Shown: in pieces, positions 37,520 through 46,053 of the stretch | Layout of the letters: the number at the start of each line of letters is the position of its first letter | Numbering within the stretch: position 1 is the first letter of the stretch | NCBI RefSeq assembly: GCF_028737205.1 | Contig: NZ_JAQZAL010000034.1 | Location: 1-63,100, forward strand | Source: Actinomycetospora lutea | GTDB lineage: Bacteria > Actinomycetota > Actinomycetes > Mycobacteriales > Pseudonocardiaceae | Reading direction: 5' to 3' | Length of the DNA: 63,100 bases | Program-made: the position numbers and the translations under genes | Notes under the pieces: generated by a model | The model's database searches: none | What the model was told of the DNA's origin: nothing | Seen by the model: only the letters and a program-made list of their open reading frames with translations

Positions 37520-38425
37520 TCAGCCCGGGAACAGCCCGGGGGCCGCGCGCCCGTCCGCCGGAGGCACCGGGGCGGTGGGGGCGGCCGTCGGGTTCGGGGC
37601 CGGCGCGGGCGCCGGAGCGGCCGCGGCCAGCGCGGGCAGGACGCCGAGCGCGTGCCCGTCGGCGGACGGCCCGCCGGCGAGCAGTGCCTCGCCCGCGGTG
37701 AACGGGGTGAGCCAGGGCGCGGGCGCGCAGACGCCGTGACCTGCGAAGGCCGGGCGGACGTCGACGAAGCGCATCCCGGCCGCGGTGACGCGCTCGGCGA
37801 GCACGGTGTCGAGGCGGTTCACGGCGTCGTCGAGGCGCGCGGCCCGCGCGGCGTCGGCGGCCCCGTCCGGGCAGGCCTTCACCTCCGCGAGCAGGGGGAA
37901 GCCGGTGACGGTCACCGCGGCGCGCGGGGCGCGGCGGCGGACGTCGGCGAGCGCCGCGTCCAGCGACCCGGGCAGCGTCCGCAGGGCACGGTCGAAGCGG
38001 CCGACCGCCTCGTCGCAACGCGCCGGCGTGCCCGCGCTCGAGCACGCGGCCGCGAGGGCGCCGAGCCCCGTGGCGTCGGCGCCGACCGTGGCGGTGACGA
38101 CCTCGGTGGTGTCCGAGAGCGAGCTGAACTGCCCGTTGCCGCCGCTGCCGGACGCCGACGCGCACGCCCGCGAGGTCCAGGCGGTCTCGCCGGCGGCGCG
38201 GGCGAGCAGGGCCGGGTAGGCGAGCGGGCTGCGCCGGCACGTCCCGGAGGCGGCCTCGACCGCGCCCGCCGCGGTCCCGGCGGCCCAGGAGTCGCCGAGC
38301 GCGACCCGCCGGTCGCCGTCGCCGCCGCTGCCCGGGCTGCCAGGCGGTGCCGCGGCGGCCTGCGCCGCGCCGAGCACCAGCGTCGCCGCCACGAGCGTCG
38401 CCGCCACCACCGAGCGACCGCCCAC
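37520..38425 (-). CDS. Secreted SGNH/GDSL-type hydrolase
   Basis: This 301-residue protein has an N-terminal signal peptide (VVAATLVAATLVLGAAQAAAA) and an SGNH esterase core beginning with VALGDSWAAG (block I Ser). Six Cys fit disulfides outside the cell (TCRRSPLAYP, RACASASG, LAAACSSAG, ARCDEA, ACPDGA, GVCAPAPW). The family includes actinobacterial secreted lipases. The C-terminus is an Ala/Pro tail. GTG 38425 is preferred; TTG 38446 is in frame. The final catalytic Asp-x-x-His block is not clear, since H248 region (SADGHALGVLP) is the only candidate. Confidence 0.75.
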   Translation of the reverse strand: MGGRSVVAATLVAATLVLGAAQAAAAPPGSPGSGGDGDRRVALGDSWAAGTAAGAVEAASGTCRRSPLAYPALLARAAGETAWTSRACASASGSGGNGQFSSLSDTTEVVTATVGADATGLGALAAACSSAGTPARCDEAVGRFDRALRTLPGSLDAALADVRRRAPRAAVTVTGFPLLAEVKACPDGAADAARAARLDDAVNRLDTVLAERVTAAGMRFVDVRPAFAGHGVCAPAPWLTPFTAGEALLAGGPSADGHALGVLPALAAAAPAPAPAPNPTAAPTAPVPPADGRAAPGLFPG

Positions 38426-38610
38426 GCCGCCCCCCGATCTCCGCAATGCTCACTCCGCATCGGCGGCGGTCAGTGTCGGTCTCGACAGCCACACGAGGGG
38501 GTGGCGTCACGCCATCGAGGGTCGACGACCACCCACACGGGTGGAGTGATCGCGGGGGACCTGCTGACGTCCACCGTCGGCCGCCGGCGGCCGGCGAGCC
38601 GACCCACGGG

Positions 38611-39720
38611 TCAGGCCGCGGCGGCGAGGGCGGGGCGGTCGAGGGCGAACGAGCCGATCGGGCGGCGGCTGGTCCCGGTGGTGGCGAGCTCGGCGAGGAC
38701 GCGGCCGAGCAGCGAGGCGAACGTGGACGCGTGCCCGGCCCCGACGCCGACGCTGACGCGGGGCTCGCCGGGCAGGGTGTCGACCACCGGGTGCCCGTCG
38801 GGCGGGATGGTGCTCAGGCGCGTCCTGGTGCGGATCTCGGGGCCGAGGAAGCCGGGCACGTGCGCGGCGAGGAACTCGTGCCGGCGCCGCGCGTCGGTGG
38901 AGGCCTCGTGCCCGAGCTTCGTGGCCACCTCGCCGTCGACGGGGAAGCCGTGGACGATCTGCGCGCCGTGCCAGGTGAACACCGGGAAGCGGGCGGGCGA
39001 GAAGTCGAGCAGGTGCGGTGTCGCGTAGGAGGTCACCTGCTCCTGGTGGAGCGTGAGCGGCACCGGGGCGACCAGCCCGTCGAGGACCGCGTTGGTGCCC
39101 GCCTCGGCGGCGACGACCACGTGCTCGGCGCGGACGACCTCGTCGTCGAGGACGACCTCCACGTGGCCGGCGGTGGGGCGCAGCGCGCGGACGGGGCTGT
39201 GCGCGCGGACCTCCGCGCCGTGCCCGCGGGCGAGCGCGAGGTGGGTGGCGTCGGCGCGCGCGGCGTCGAGGATGCCCGTGCGCCGCTGGTACATCGCCTC
39301 CTCGGTGCCCGCGAGGCGGAACTGCGGCCAGCGGCGCTGCACGGCGCGGGCGTCGAGGAGCTCGAAGTCGACGTCGTGGCGGTCGGCCACCGCGGCGTGG
39401 CCCCCGAGGACCCGCCCGCAGGCACCGCGGCCGGCCAGGTCCTCGATGACCAGCCCGCCGGTCTCGGCGACCAGCGTCTGCCCGGACACGCGCTCGACGT
39501 CGCGCCACGTGGCGTAGGCCTCGCGGGCCAGGGCGGCGTACGCGTCGCGCGGCTGGGCGTAGCGCAGGACCCGCGCGTGGTCCTCGTCGGCGCCGCGGCC
39601 CGGCGCGTCGCGCTCGAGCACGAGCACGCGGGCGCCGAGCGCGCGGGAGAGCCAGTAGGCCGCGGCGGAGCCGAGGGCCCCGCAGCCGACGACCACGTGG
39701 CGGAGATCGGTGCGAGGCAC
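38611..39720 (-). CDS. FAD-dependent amine oxidase, sarcosine oxidase-like (DAO family)
   Basis: This 369-residue flavoprotein oxidises the C-N bond of a small amine or amino acid. The N-terminal Rossmann motif is VVVGCGALGSAAAYWLSRALG with the acid in LVLERD; the C-terminal part VGVGAGHASTFASLLGRVLAELA is typical of monomeric sarcosine oxidase and N-methyltryptophan oxidase relatives. The Cys that anchors FAD covalently in those enzymes aligns near the Gly-His segment and is not evident, so FAD may be non-covalent. GTG 39720 is used. A LysR regulator is divergent, 154 nt away, and likely controls it. Confidence 0.85.
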   Translation of the reverse strand: MPRTDLRHVVVGCGALGSAAAYWLSRALGARVLVLERDAPGRGADEDHARVLRYAQPRDAYAALAREAYATWRDVERVSGQTLVAETGGLVIEDLAGRGACGRVLGGHAAVADRHDVDFELLDARAVQRRWPQFRLAGTEEAMYQRRTGILDAARADATHLALARGHGAEVRAHSPVRALRPTAGHVEVVLDDEVVRAEHVVVAAEAGTNAVLDGLVAPVPLTLHQEQVTSYATPHLLDFSPARFPVFTWHGAQIVHGFPVDGEVATKLGHEASTDARRRHEFLAAHVPGFLGPEIRTRTRLSTIPPDGHPVVDTLPGEPRVSVGVGAGHASTFASLLGRVLAELATTGTSRRPIGSFALDRPALAAAA

Positions 39721-39812
39721 GGTGTGATCACTCCGGACGGGTCGGCGGCGTGTCCACCATCGCCGCTCACCCGGCCGCGTGGTCCGGATCGGCGATCGTC
39801 ACTGCCTCTGCT

Positions 39813-39834
39813 CTCATCAGGTCGGACTTATGAG
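39813..39834. promoter_or_regulatory. Candidate LysR operator
   Basis: CTCAT-N12-ATGAG is an interrupted palindrome in the only AT-richer part of the divergent region between the amine oxidase and the LysR gene, about 40 nt before the regulator start. The arms are short, so confidence is low. Confidence 0.3.
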
Positions 39835-39874
39835 TTCGCCCCGTTGGCGGCGTGGGCGGGGCAGGATCACGGTC

Positions 39875-40762
39875 ATGGACGTCGAGCTGCGGCAGCTGCG
39901 GGTGTTCCTCACCGTGGCCTCCGAGCTGCACTTCAGCCGGGCGGCCAAGCGGCTGCACGTCAGCCAGCCGGCGCTCTCGCAACAGATCCGCGCGCTGGAG
40001 AAGACCCTCGGCGCGGCCCTGTTCGACCGCTCGAGCCGGGCCACGGAGCTCACGCCCGCCGGGCGGGTGCTGCTCGACGCGGCCCCGCGCGTGCTGTTCG
40101 AGGCCGAGCGGGCGCAGTCGCTGGTGCGGCAGGCGTCGAACGGCGCGGTCGGCCTGCTCGTCGTCGGGTCGGTGGGGACGGCGCTGGCCTCGATCACCCC
40201 GCGCATCCTGCGGTCGATGCGGGAGTCGTTCCCCGATCTGCAGCTGGAGGTGTCCCAGCTGGACACCGCCGCGCAGCTCGTGGCGATCGCCGACGGGCGG
40301 GTCGACGTCGGGCTCGTGCGCGCGGCGCCGTCGACGGAGACGGTCGCCGTCGAGCACCTGGTCTCCGAGCCGCTGCTCGCCGCGCTGCCGGGCGACCACC
40401 CGCTGGCGGCGGAGGACGAGATCGAGCCCGAGGCGCTGGCCGAGGAGCCGTTCGTGCTCTGGCCCCGGCCGCTGGGCACGGCGTTCTTCGACATCATCAC
40501 GGGCTACTGCCGCGACCACGGCTTCAGCCCGGACATCGTCGCCGAGGGCGCCGACATCGAGACCCAGCTCGGCCTCGTGGCCGCGGGGCTCGGGGTGTCG
40601 CTGCAGCCGGCGTACTACGCGAACCTGCGCCCGCCCGGCGTGGTGTTCCGCCCACTGTCGGGCGACGTGCCGATGGTCGCGCTGCAGGTCGCCTGGCGCC
40701 GCGCCGACCGCTCGCCCGCCGTGGCCCACTTCGTCGACGCGGCGCGCGCCCTCGGCACGTGA
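39875..40762 (+). CDS. LysR family transcriptional regulator
   Basis: This 295-residue regulator has an N-terminal winged helix-turn-helix (LRQLRVFLTVASELHFSRAA, LHVSQPALSQQIRALEKTLG) and a periplasmic-binding-like effector domain (VGLLVVGSVGTALASITPRI, GRVDVGLVRAAP, GLGVSLQPAYYANL). ATG 39875 gives the standard MDVELRQLRVF start; ATG 39830 would add 15 basic residues. It is divergent from the amine oxidase gene, the usual arrangement for regulator and target. The co-inducer is unknown. Confidence 0.9.
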   Translation: MDVELRQLRVFLTVASELHFSRAAKRLHVSQPALSQQIRALEKTLGAALFDRSSRATELTPAGRVLLDAAPRVLFEAERAQSLVRQASNGAVGLLVVGSVGTALASITPRILRSMRESFPDLQLEVSQLDTAAQLVAIADGRVDVGLVRAAPSTETVAVEHLVSEPLLAALPGDHPLAAEDEIEPEALAEEPFVLWPRPLGTAFFDIITGYCRDHGFSPDIVAEGADIETQLGLVAAGLGVSLQPAYYANLRPPGVVFRPLSGDVPMVALQVAWRRADRSPAVAHFVDAARALGT

Positions 40763-40764
40763 GC

Positions 40765-40792
40765 GATCTCCCGAGCCGTGGCTCAGGGGATC
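40765..40792. terminator. Convergent terminator between LysR and SDR genes
   Basis: GAGCC-GT-GGCTC with flanking CCC/GGG and GATC/GATC pairs forms a compact hairpin in the 39-bp gap between converging genes. There is no U-run. Confidence 0.4.
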
Positions 40793-40801
40793 AAGCACGT
40801 C

Positions 40802-41503
40802 CTACCAGGGGACGTGCTCGCCGTCCTGCAGGTACGAGCCGGAGGGGAAAGCGCCGGGGGAGCGGACGACGTCGACGATCCCGGCCGCGCCGTCGGCGAT
40901 CGGGCGCCCGCCTGCGCCGCCCATGTCGGTGGCGGTCCAGCCGGGCGACACGGCGTGCACGGCGATCCCGTCGCGGGTCAGCGCGTCGGCGAACACGCGG
41001 GTCAGCGCGTTCACGCCGGCCTTCGACACGCTGTAGGCCGGCGACGACGCGCCCATGCGCGCCAGCGACCCGAGCCCGCTGGTCACGTTGACGATCACCG
41101 GGTCGCGGCCGGCGCGCAGCAGCGGGGCGAACGCCTGGCTCAGGCGCCACGGGGCGAGGACGTTGGTGCGCCACGCCCCCTCGGCGACCTCGAGGTCCTC
41201 GGTGACGGGGTCGGCGCCGCGGTCGAAGTTGACCGCCGCGTTGTTCACCAGCGCGTCCAGCCGCCCGTGGCGCCGGTCGACCGCCTCCACGGCGGCCTGC
41301 ACGGACTCGGGCTCGGTGACGTCGAGGGTCAGCGACCAGGCGCCGTCGCCCAGCTCCTTCGCCGTCGACGCGCCCGCCGCGGGATCGCGCGCCGCGACCA
41401 CCACCGTGTCGCCCGCGGCCACCAGCTGCCGCGCGATCTCGACGCCGAGCCCGCGCCCGGCCCCGGTCACGAGCACGACGCGCCCGTCGTTCGGTTCGCC
41501 CAT
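40802..41503 (-). CDS. Short-chain dehydrogenase/reductase
   Basis: This 233-residue NAD(P)-dependent oxidoreductase has the SDR marks: cofactor loop VTGAGRGLGVEIARQLV, VNNAAVNF, the catalytic Ser near VNVTSGLGS, and Y-S-V-S-K (SSPAYSVSKAGVNAL). AARDP after strand 2 suggests NADP preference. SPGWTATDMGG is the usual post-catalytic segment. ATG 41503 gives the standard start. It is divergent from a P450 operon 107 nt away, so a shared regulator and substrate are possible. Confidence 0.92.
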   Translation of the reverse strand: MGEPNDGRVVLVTGAGRGLGVEIARQLVAAGDTVVVAARDPAAGASTAKELGDGAWSLTLDVTEPESVQAAVEAVDRRHGRLDALVNNAAVNFDRGADPVTEDLEVAEGAWRTNVLAPWRLSQAFAPLLRAGRDPVIVNVTSGLGSLARMGASSPAYSVSKAGVNALTRVFADALTRDGIAVHAVSPGWTATDMGGAGGRPIADGAAGIVDVVRSPGAFPSGSYLQDGEHVPW

Positions 41504-41547
41504 GCCCCGCGAGTGCCCGCCGCCGCCCAACGGCCAACGTCTCCAAA

Positions 41548-41576
41548 CGAAAGTTTACTGTCACTTCGCGTACGGT
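41548..41576. promoter_or_regulatory. Divergent promoter/operator between SDR and P450 genes
   Basis: This is the AT-richest spot in the local sequence. CGAAAGT (41548-41554) and ACTTCG (41563-41568) form an imperfect inverted repeat of the size bound by TetR dimers, followed by a TACGGT -10-like hexamer (41571-41576) ahead of the P450 gene. The TetR gene at the end of that operon is the natural candidate to bind it. Confidence 0.35.
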
Positions 41577-41610
41577 CGGGTCATCCGACGTCCCGACGAC
41601 GGGAGCGACG

Positions 41611-42789
41611 ATGTCCACCACGACCATCCCCCGGCACATGCAGCGCGACCGGTTCGCGCCCGTGCCGGAGACGCAGGCCGCCCGCGACGAGGACGACTTC
41701 CCGACGATCCGCACGGCGATCGGCACCGCCGCCCGGCTGGTGACGCGCTACGCCGACGTCCGCGAGGTGCTCGGCGACGCCGAGCGCTTCTCCAACGAGG
41801 GCCTGCCCCGGCGGCCCACCCCCGAGGACGGCGTCGACCCCCGCGCCGGCAACCTGCTCGCGACCGACCCGCCCGAGCACACCCGGCTGCGCCGCCTGCT
41901 CACCGGCGAGTTCACCGTCAAGCGCATCCGGTGCCTCGAGCCGCGCATCACCGAGATCGTCGACGACCACCTCGACGCCATGGCCGCCCCCGGCCCCCCG
42001 GCCGACCTGGTGGGCGCGTTCGCCCTGCCGGTGCCCAGCCTCGTGATCTGCGAGCTGCTCGGCGTCCCGTACGCCGACCGCGAGGAGTTCCAGGGCCGCG
42101 CCACCCGCCAGATCGACCTGAGCCTCCCCCTCGAGGAGCGCGGGCGCGTCGCCGCCGAGTCGCGCGCCTACATGGGCGAGCTCGTCGACCGCGCGTGGTC
42201 CGCACCCGGCGACGACATGCTCGGCATGCTGATCCGCGAGCACGGCGACGACCTGTCCCGCTCCGAGCTCATCGGGATCGCGTCCCTGCTGCTCATCGCC
42301 GGCCACGAGACCACCGCCAACATGCTGGGCCTCGGGACGCTCGCCCTGCTGCGCGCGCCCGACCAGCTCGCCCTCGTGCGCGACGAGCCCGGCGCCGTCG
42401 CCCCGGCGATCGAGGAGCTGCTGCGCTACCTGTCGGTCGTGCACTCGGGCATCCCGCGCCTCGCCCGCCACGACACGACGGTCGGCGGGCGCCCGGTCCG
42501 CGCCGGCGAGCTGCTCGTGCTCTCGCTGCCCGCCGCCAACCGGGACCCGGTGACCACCGACCACCCCGACGTCCTCGACGTCACGCGCGCGATCGCCCCG
42601 CACGTGGCCTTCGGGCACGGCGTGCACCACTGCCTCGGCGCGCCGCTGGCCCGCGCGGAGATGGCGGTGGCCTTCCCCGCGCTGCTGCGACGGTTCCCGG
42701 GGCTCGCGCCGGGCATTCCGTTCGACGAGGTCGAGTTCCGCTCGGCCACCGTGGTGCACGGGCTGCGCGCGCTGCCCGTGACCTGGTGA
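41611..42789 (+). CDS. Cytochrome P450
   Basis: This soluble bacterial class I P450 (392 aa) is a heme monooxygenase. The I-helix oxygen motif AGHETT is at 230-235, the ExxR pair at E269/R272, and the heme loop FGHGVHHCLG has the thiolate Cys341. It resembles the CYP105/CYP107-type enzymes of actinobacteria. A 3Fe-4S ferredoxin gene follows 25 nt later and is its likely electron donor; a reductase must come from elsewhere. ATG 41611 has GGGAGCG upstream. The substrate is unknown. Confidence 0.95.
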   Translation: MSTTTIPRHMQRDRFAPVPETQAARDEDDFPTIRTAIGTAARLVTRYADVREVLGDAERFSNEGLPRRPTPEDGVDPRAGNLLATDPPEHTRLRRLLTGEFTVKRIRCLEPRITEIVDDHLDAMAAPGPPADLVGAFALPVPSLVICELLGVPYADREEFQGRATRQIDLSLPLEERGRVAAESRAYMGELVDRAWSAPGDDMLGMLIREHGDDLSRSELIGIASLLLIAGHETTANMLGLGTLALLRAPDQLALVRDEPGAVAPAIEELLRYLSVVHSGIPRLARHDTTVGGRPVRAGELLVLSLPAANRDPVTTDHPDVLDVTRAIAPHVAFGHGVHHCLGAPLARAEMAVAFPALLRRFPGLAPGIPFDEVEFRSATVVHGLRALPVTW

Positions 42790-42814
42790 CCACCACCACC
42801 CCGGAAGGACCACC

Positions 42815-43009
42815 ATGAGGATCCAGGCCGACCGCGACATCTGCATCGGTGCCGGCAACTGCGTGCTCGCGGCCGAGGACGTCTTCGACCAGGACGACGA
42901 CGCGGTCGTCCTGGTGCTCCAGGAGTACCCGGGTCCCGACCAGGAGTCCGAGGTCCGCAACGCCGTCGCCCAGTGCCCGTCGGGCGCCCTGTCGCTGGTC
43001 GAGGACTGA
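42815..43009 (+). CDS. 3Fe-4S ferredoxin
   Basis: This 64-residue ferredoxin passes electrons to the adjacent P450. The Cys pattern C-I-G-A-G-N-C plus the later C-P (QCPSGAL) is that of P450-linked 3Fe-4S ferredoxins, where Ala or Gly replaces the fourth cluster Cys. AGGACC precedes ATG 42815. The acidic surface is typical of the family. Confidence 0.93.
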   Translation: MRIQADRDICIGAGNCVLAAEDVFDQDDDAVVLVLQEYPGPDQESEVRNAVAQCPSGALSLVED

Positions 43010-43030
43010 GACCGGTCGAGCACGACCGGT

Positions 43031-43036
43031 TAGGGT
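43031..43036 (+). promoter_or_regulatory. -10 box for the tetR gene
   Basis: TAGGGT lies 7 nt before the GTG at 43044, which would give the regulator gene its own leaderless transcript in addition to read-through from the P450 gene. Confidence 0.4.
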
Positions 43037-43043
43037 GAGGGCG

Positions 43044-43613
43044 GTGTCGGCCCCGTCAGACCCGGTGATCCGGCCCCTGCGCGCGGACGCCGCCCGCAAC
43101 CACGCCGCGATCCTCGCCGCGGCGCGGGCCGCCCTCGAGGCCGACGGGCCGGACGTGGCGCTCGAGGAGGTCGCCCGGCGCGCGGGGGTCGCCCCCTCGA
43201 CGCTCTACCGCCGCTTCGCCGGCCGCGACGACCTGGTCACCGCGGTGCTCGAGGACTACGTCGCCGAGTCCGTCGAACCGCTGCTCGCGCGCGCCGCGGC
43301 CGTCGAGGACCCGTGGGCGGCGCTCACCGGCGTGCTCGAGGGCCTCGTCGACGGCGTCACCCGCCACCGCGGCCTGCTCGCCGCCGCCAAGGCGGTGGGG
43401 GCCTTCACCCCCGAGCTCGCCGACCGGACCCTCGCGCCCCTGGGCGACCTGCTGCGCCGCGGGCAGGCCGCCGGCGTCGTCCGCGGCGACCTCGAGCCCG
43501 AGGACCTGTTCGTGGTCGTCCAGATGGCCGTGGTGACCGCGGAGCGCGACGCCCGCCGGTGGCCGCGGTACCTCAACCTGCTGCTCGACGGGATGGCCGC
43601 GCGTCCCGGGTGA
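43044..43613 (+). CDS. TetR family transcriptional regulator
   Basis: This 189-residue DNA-binding regulator has an N-terminal helix-turn-helix: ILAAARAALEADGPD, VALEEVARRAGVAPSTLYRRF, AGRDDLVTAVLEDYV. The ligand-binding C-terminal half is helical. It closes the P450-ferredoxin operon and probably controls it and the divergent SDR gene through the inverted repeat near 41548. GTG 43044 is preferred over GTG 43035 because of spacing to the -10 box. Confidence 0.9.
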   Translation: MSAPSDPVIRPLRADAARNHAAILAAARAALEADGPDVALEEVARRAGVAPSTLYRRFAGRDDLVTAVLEDYVAESVEPLLARAAAVEDPWAALTGVLEGLVDGVTRHRGLLAAAKAVGAFTPELADRTLAPLGDLLRRGQAAGVVRGDLEPEDLFVVVQMAVVTAERDARRWPRYLNLLLDGMAARPG

Positions 43614-43623
43614 TCCGCGCGCC

Positions 43624-43629
43624 TAGTCT
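43624..43629 (+). promoter_or_regulatory. -10 box for the nucleobase permease gene
   Basis: TAGTCT stands 8 nt before the GTG at 43638 and no ribosome-binding sequence lies between, so a leaderless start is likely. Confidence 0.4.
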
Positions 43630-43637
43630 CTGCAGCC

Positions 43638-45035
43638 GTGCTGAGGGGATGGACGGTCCACGGCGACGGTCGGGCGCCCGCGCCCGGCGAGGTCGTGAAG
43701 CCCGACGAGCGCCTGTCGTGGGGCCGCACGGTGGGCCTCGGCGCCCAGCACGTGCTGGCGATGTTCGGGGCGACCTTCGTGTTCCCCGTGCTCATGGGCC
43801 TCGACCCCAACCTCGCGATCCTGCTCTCGGGGCTCGCGACGATGCTGTTCCTGCTGATGACGCGCGGGCGGGTGCCCAGCTACCTCGGGACGAGCGCGTC
43901 GTTCGTCGGCGTCGTCGCCGCGGTCCGGGCCGACGGGGGCACCAGCGCCGAGGTCACCGGGGCGATCGCGGTGTGCGGCGTGGTCGTCGCCCTCGTCGGG
44001 CTCGCCGTGCACCTCGGCGGCGCGCGCTTCGTCTCCGCCGTGCTGCCACCGGCCGTGACGGGCGCGGTCGTCCTGCTCATCGGCTTCAACCTCGCCCCGG
44101 TCGTCGCCGGCACCTACTGGCCGCAGGACGAGGCCGTCGCGCTGATCACGATGCTCGTCGTCATGGGCACCGCCGTCGCCGGTCGCGGCATGCTCTCGCG
44201 GCTCGGGGTGCTCGTCGGGCTCGTCGTGGGCTTCGGGCTCTCGCTGCTGCTCGACGCGACGCTGGGCCCGATCACCGGCCCGGACGCCTCGGGTGTCGTG
44301 TCCACCCACCCGCGCGTCGACCTCTCCGGGGTCGGCGAGGCGCCGTGGATCGGGCTGCCGCTCGGCACGCCGGAGCTGCCCGGGCTGCACCTGCCGGCGT
44401 TCAGCGCCTCGGCGATCCTGCTCGTGGTGCCCGTGGCGATCGCGCTGATCGCCGAGAACACCGGGCACGTCAAGGGCGTCGCGAGCATGACCCGCGAGGA
44501 CCTCGACCCCTACCTCGGCCGCGCGCTCGCCGCCGACGGTATCGCGACGGCCGTCGCCGGCGGCGTCGGCGGCTCGCCGACCACCACCTACGCCGAGAAC
44601 ATCGGCGTCATGGCCGCGACGCGCGTCTACTCGACCGCGGCGTACTGGGTGGCGGCCGTCGTCGCGATCCTGATCGGCTTCTGCCCGAAGTTCGGCGCGG
44701 TCGTCGCGGCCACGCCCGGCGGCGTGCTCGGCGGGATCACCGTGGTGCTCTACGGGATGATCGGACTGCTCGGGGCCCGGATCTGGGTGGAGAACAAGGT
44801 CGACTTCTCCCGCCCCGAGGTCCTCGTCCCGCTCGCCGCGGGCATCGTCATCGGCATCGGTGACGTGGCCCTGTCCGCGGGCGGCGGCTCGCTGTCGGGG
44901 ATCGCGCTGGGCTCGATCGTCGTGATCGTCGGCTACCACGCGCTGCGGCGGCTGGCACCGCCGTCGACGCCGGCGCCGGACGAGCAGCGCCAGGAGCAGC
45001 ACGAGGAGCAGCCCAGAGGCCGCGACGGGCGCTAG
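43638..45035 (+). CDS. NCS2 family uracil/xanthine permease
   Basis: This 465-residue inner-membrane transporter has about twelve to fourteen spans and takes up a nucleobase by proton symport. The NCS2 signatures are GLGAQHVLAMFGATFVFPVL, the substrate-binding IAENTGHVKGVASM and SPTTTYAENIGVMAATRVYS. The last 25 residues are hydrophilic and Gln/Arg-rich. Uracil-type substrates are most likely given AENIG and ENTGH, but specificity cannot be fixed. GTG 43638 is the only good start. Confidence 0.93.
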   Translation: MLRGWTVHGDGRAPAPGEVVKPDERLSWGRTVGLGAQHVLAMFGATFVFPVLMGLDPNLAILLSGLATMLFLLMTRGRVPSYLGTSASFVGVVAAVRADGGTSAEVTGAIAVCGVVVALVGLAVHLGGARFVSAVLPPAVTGAVVLLIGFNLAPVVAGTYWPQDEAVALITMLVVMGTAVAGRGMLSRLGVLVGLVVGFGLSLLLDATLGPITGPDASGVVSTHPRVDLSGVGEAPWIGLPLGTPELPGLHLPAFSASAILLVVPVAIALIAENTGHVKGVASMTREDLDPYLGRALAADGIATAVAGGVGGSPTTTYAENIGVMAATRVYSTAAYWVAAVVAILIGFCPKFGAVVAATPGGVLGGITVVLYGMIGLLGARIWVENKVDFSRPEVLVPLAAGIVIGIGDVALSAGGGSLSGIALGSIVVIVGYHALRRLAPPSTPAPDEQRQEQHEEQPRGRDGR

Positions 45036-45118
45036 CCCGTGGCCAGCCCGTCGAGCAGCGCGAGCAGGGCACGGCCGTAGAGGTCGGCCGGCACGGTGTC
45101 GCGCGCGAGGCGCGGATC
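45032..45118 (-). pseudogene. Remnant of a TetR-type C-terminus
   Basis: A minus-strand stretch ends with PADLYGRALLALLDGLATG and a stop that overlaps the permease stop. This tail resembles the final helix of TetR-like regulators. Upstream the reading frame loses all similarity within about 30 codons, and the next gene begins at 45139. It is probably what is left of a deleted regulator gene. The assignment rests on a short segment. Confidence 0.35.
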
Positions 45119-45138
45119 AGCGCGGTGACATCGCCAGC

Positions 45139-46044
45139 TCAGGCATCCATCGCGATGACGACCTTGCCGAGCACGTGCCCGTCCTCCACGGCGGCGAGCG
45201 CGTCGGCCGCCCGCGCGAAGGGCAGGACGGTGCGCACCCACGGGTCGAGGTCCTCGGCCGCCACCCGGGCGGCGAGGGCCTCGAGCACCGCCGTGCTGCG
45301 GTCGCGGGGCACGTCGCGGCCGCCGAGTTCGGCGACCAGGGGCTTGTCGGCGACCGAGAACAGCCGCGACGGGTCGACGAGCGGGGCGACCGCGCGCAGG
45401 GCGTCGCCGCCGACCAGGTCGAAGACGCCGTCGACGCCCTGCGGTGCCGCCGCGAGCACGTGGTGGGCGACGTCGTGGCCGCCGACCACGGCGGTCGCGC
45501 CCAGCTCGCCGAGCAGGTCCTGCTTGCCCTCGCTCGCGGTCCCGACGACGTGCAGCCCGCGCGCCCGGGCGAGCTGCACCGTGGGGATGCCGACCCCGCC
45601 GCCTGCGCCGTTGACGAGCAGGGTGGCGCCGGCGGGCAGGTCCAGCGCCTGGAGCGCGTCGTACGCGGTGCCGGCCGCGACGGGCAGGGCGGCGGCGTCG
45701 CGGGCGGAGACCCCGTCCGGGCGGTGGGCCGCGAACGACGCCGTCACCAGCGCCTGCTCGGCCCAGCCGCCGACCATGCCCGGGCAGCCGCCGAACACCT
45801 CGTCGCCGACCGCGACGCCCGTGACGCCCGGGCCGAGCGCGACGACCGTGCCGGCCACCTCGCGGCCGAGCACCGCCGGGCCCTCGTGGCCGTACTCACC
45901 GCGCCGCAGCCGCCAGTCGCCCGGGTTCACGCCGGCGGCGGCGACCCGGACGAGGAGCTGGTCGGGGCCGGGGTCGGGCACCGGGACGTCGAGGTAGGCC
46001 TGCTGGTCGGGGCCGCCGGCCCGGAGGAATCCGTACGCGCGCAC
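45139..46044 (-). CDS. NADP-dependent quinone-type oxidoreductase (zinc-free MDR)
   Basis: This 301-residue medium-chain dehydrogenase/reductase is of the quinone oxidoreductase type. It has LVRVAAAGVNPGDWRLRRGEY, VLGREVAGTVVALGPGV, the cofactor loop VNGAGGGVGIPTVQLARARG and a closing LPFARAADALAAVEDGHVLGKVVI. The Cys and His ligands of zinc alcohol dehydrogenases are absent. It probably reduces quinones or enones. GTG 46044 follows GGAAGGAG. The membrane protein gene upstream ends 9 nt before it, so the two may be cotranscribed. Confidence 0.9.
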   Translation of the reverse strand: MRAYGFLRAGGPDQQAYLDVPVPDPGPDQLLVRVAAAGVNPGDWRLRRGEYGHEGPAVLGREVAGTVVALGPGVTGVAVGDEVFGGCPGMVGGWAEQALVTASFAAHRPDGVSARDAAALPVAAGTAYDALQALDLPAGATLLVNGAGGGVGIPTVQLARARGLHVVGTASEGKQDLLGELGATAVVGGHDVAHHVLAAAPQGVDGVFDLVGGDALRAVAPLVDPSRLFSVADKPLVAELGGRDVPRDRSTAVLEALAARVAAEDLDPWVRTVLPFARAADALAAVEDGHVLGKVVIAMDA

Positions 46045-46053
46045 GGCTCCTTC

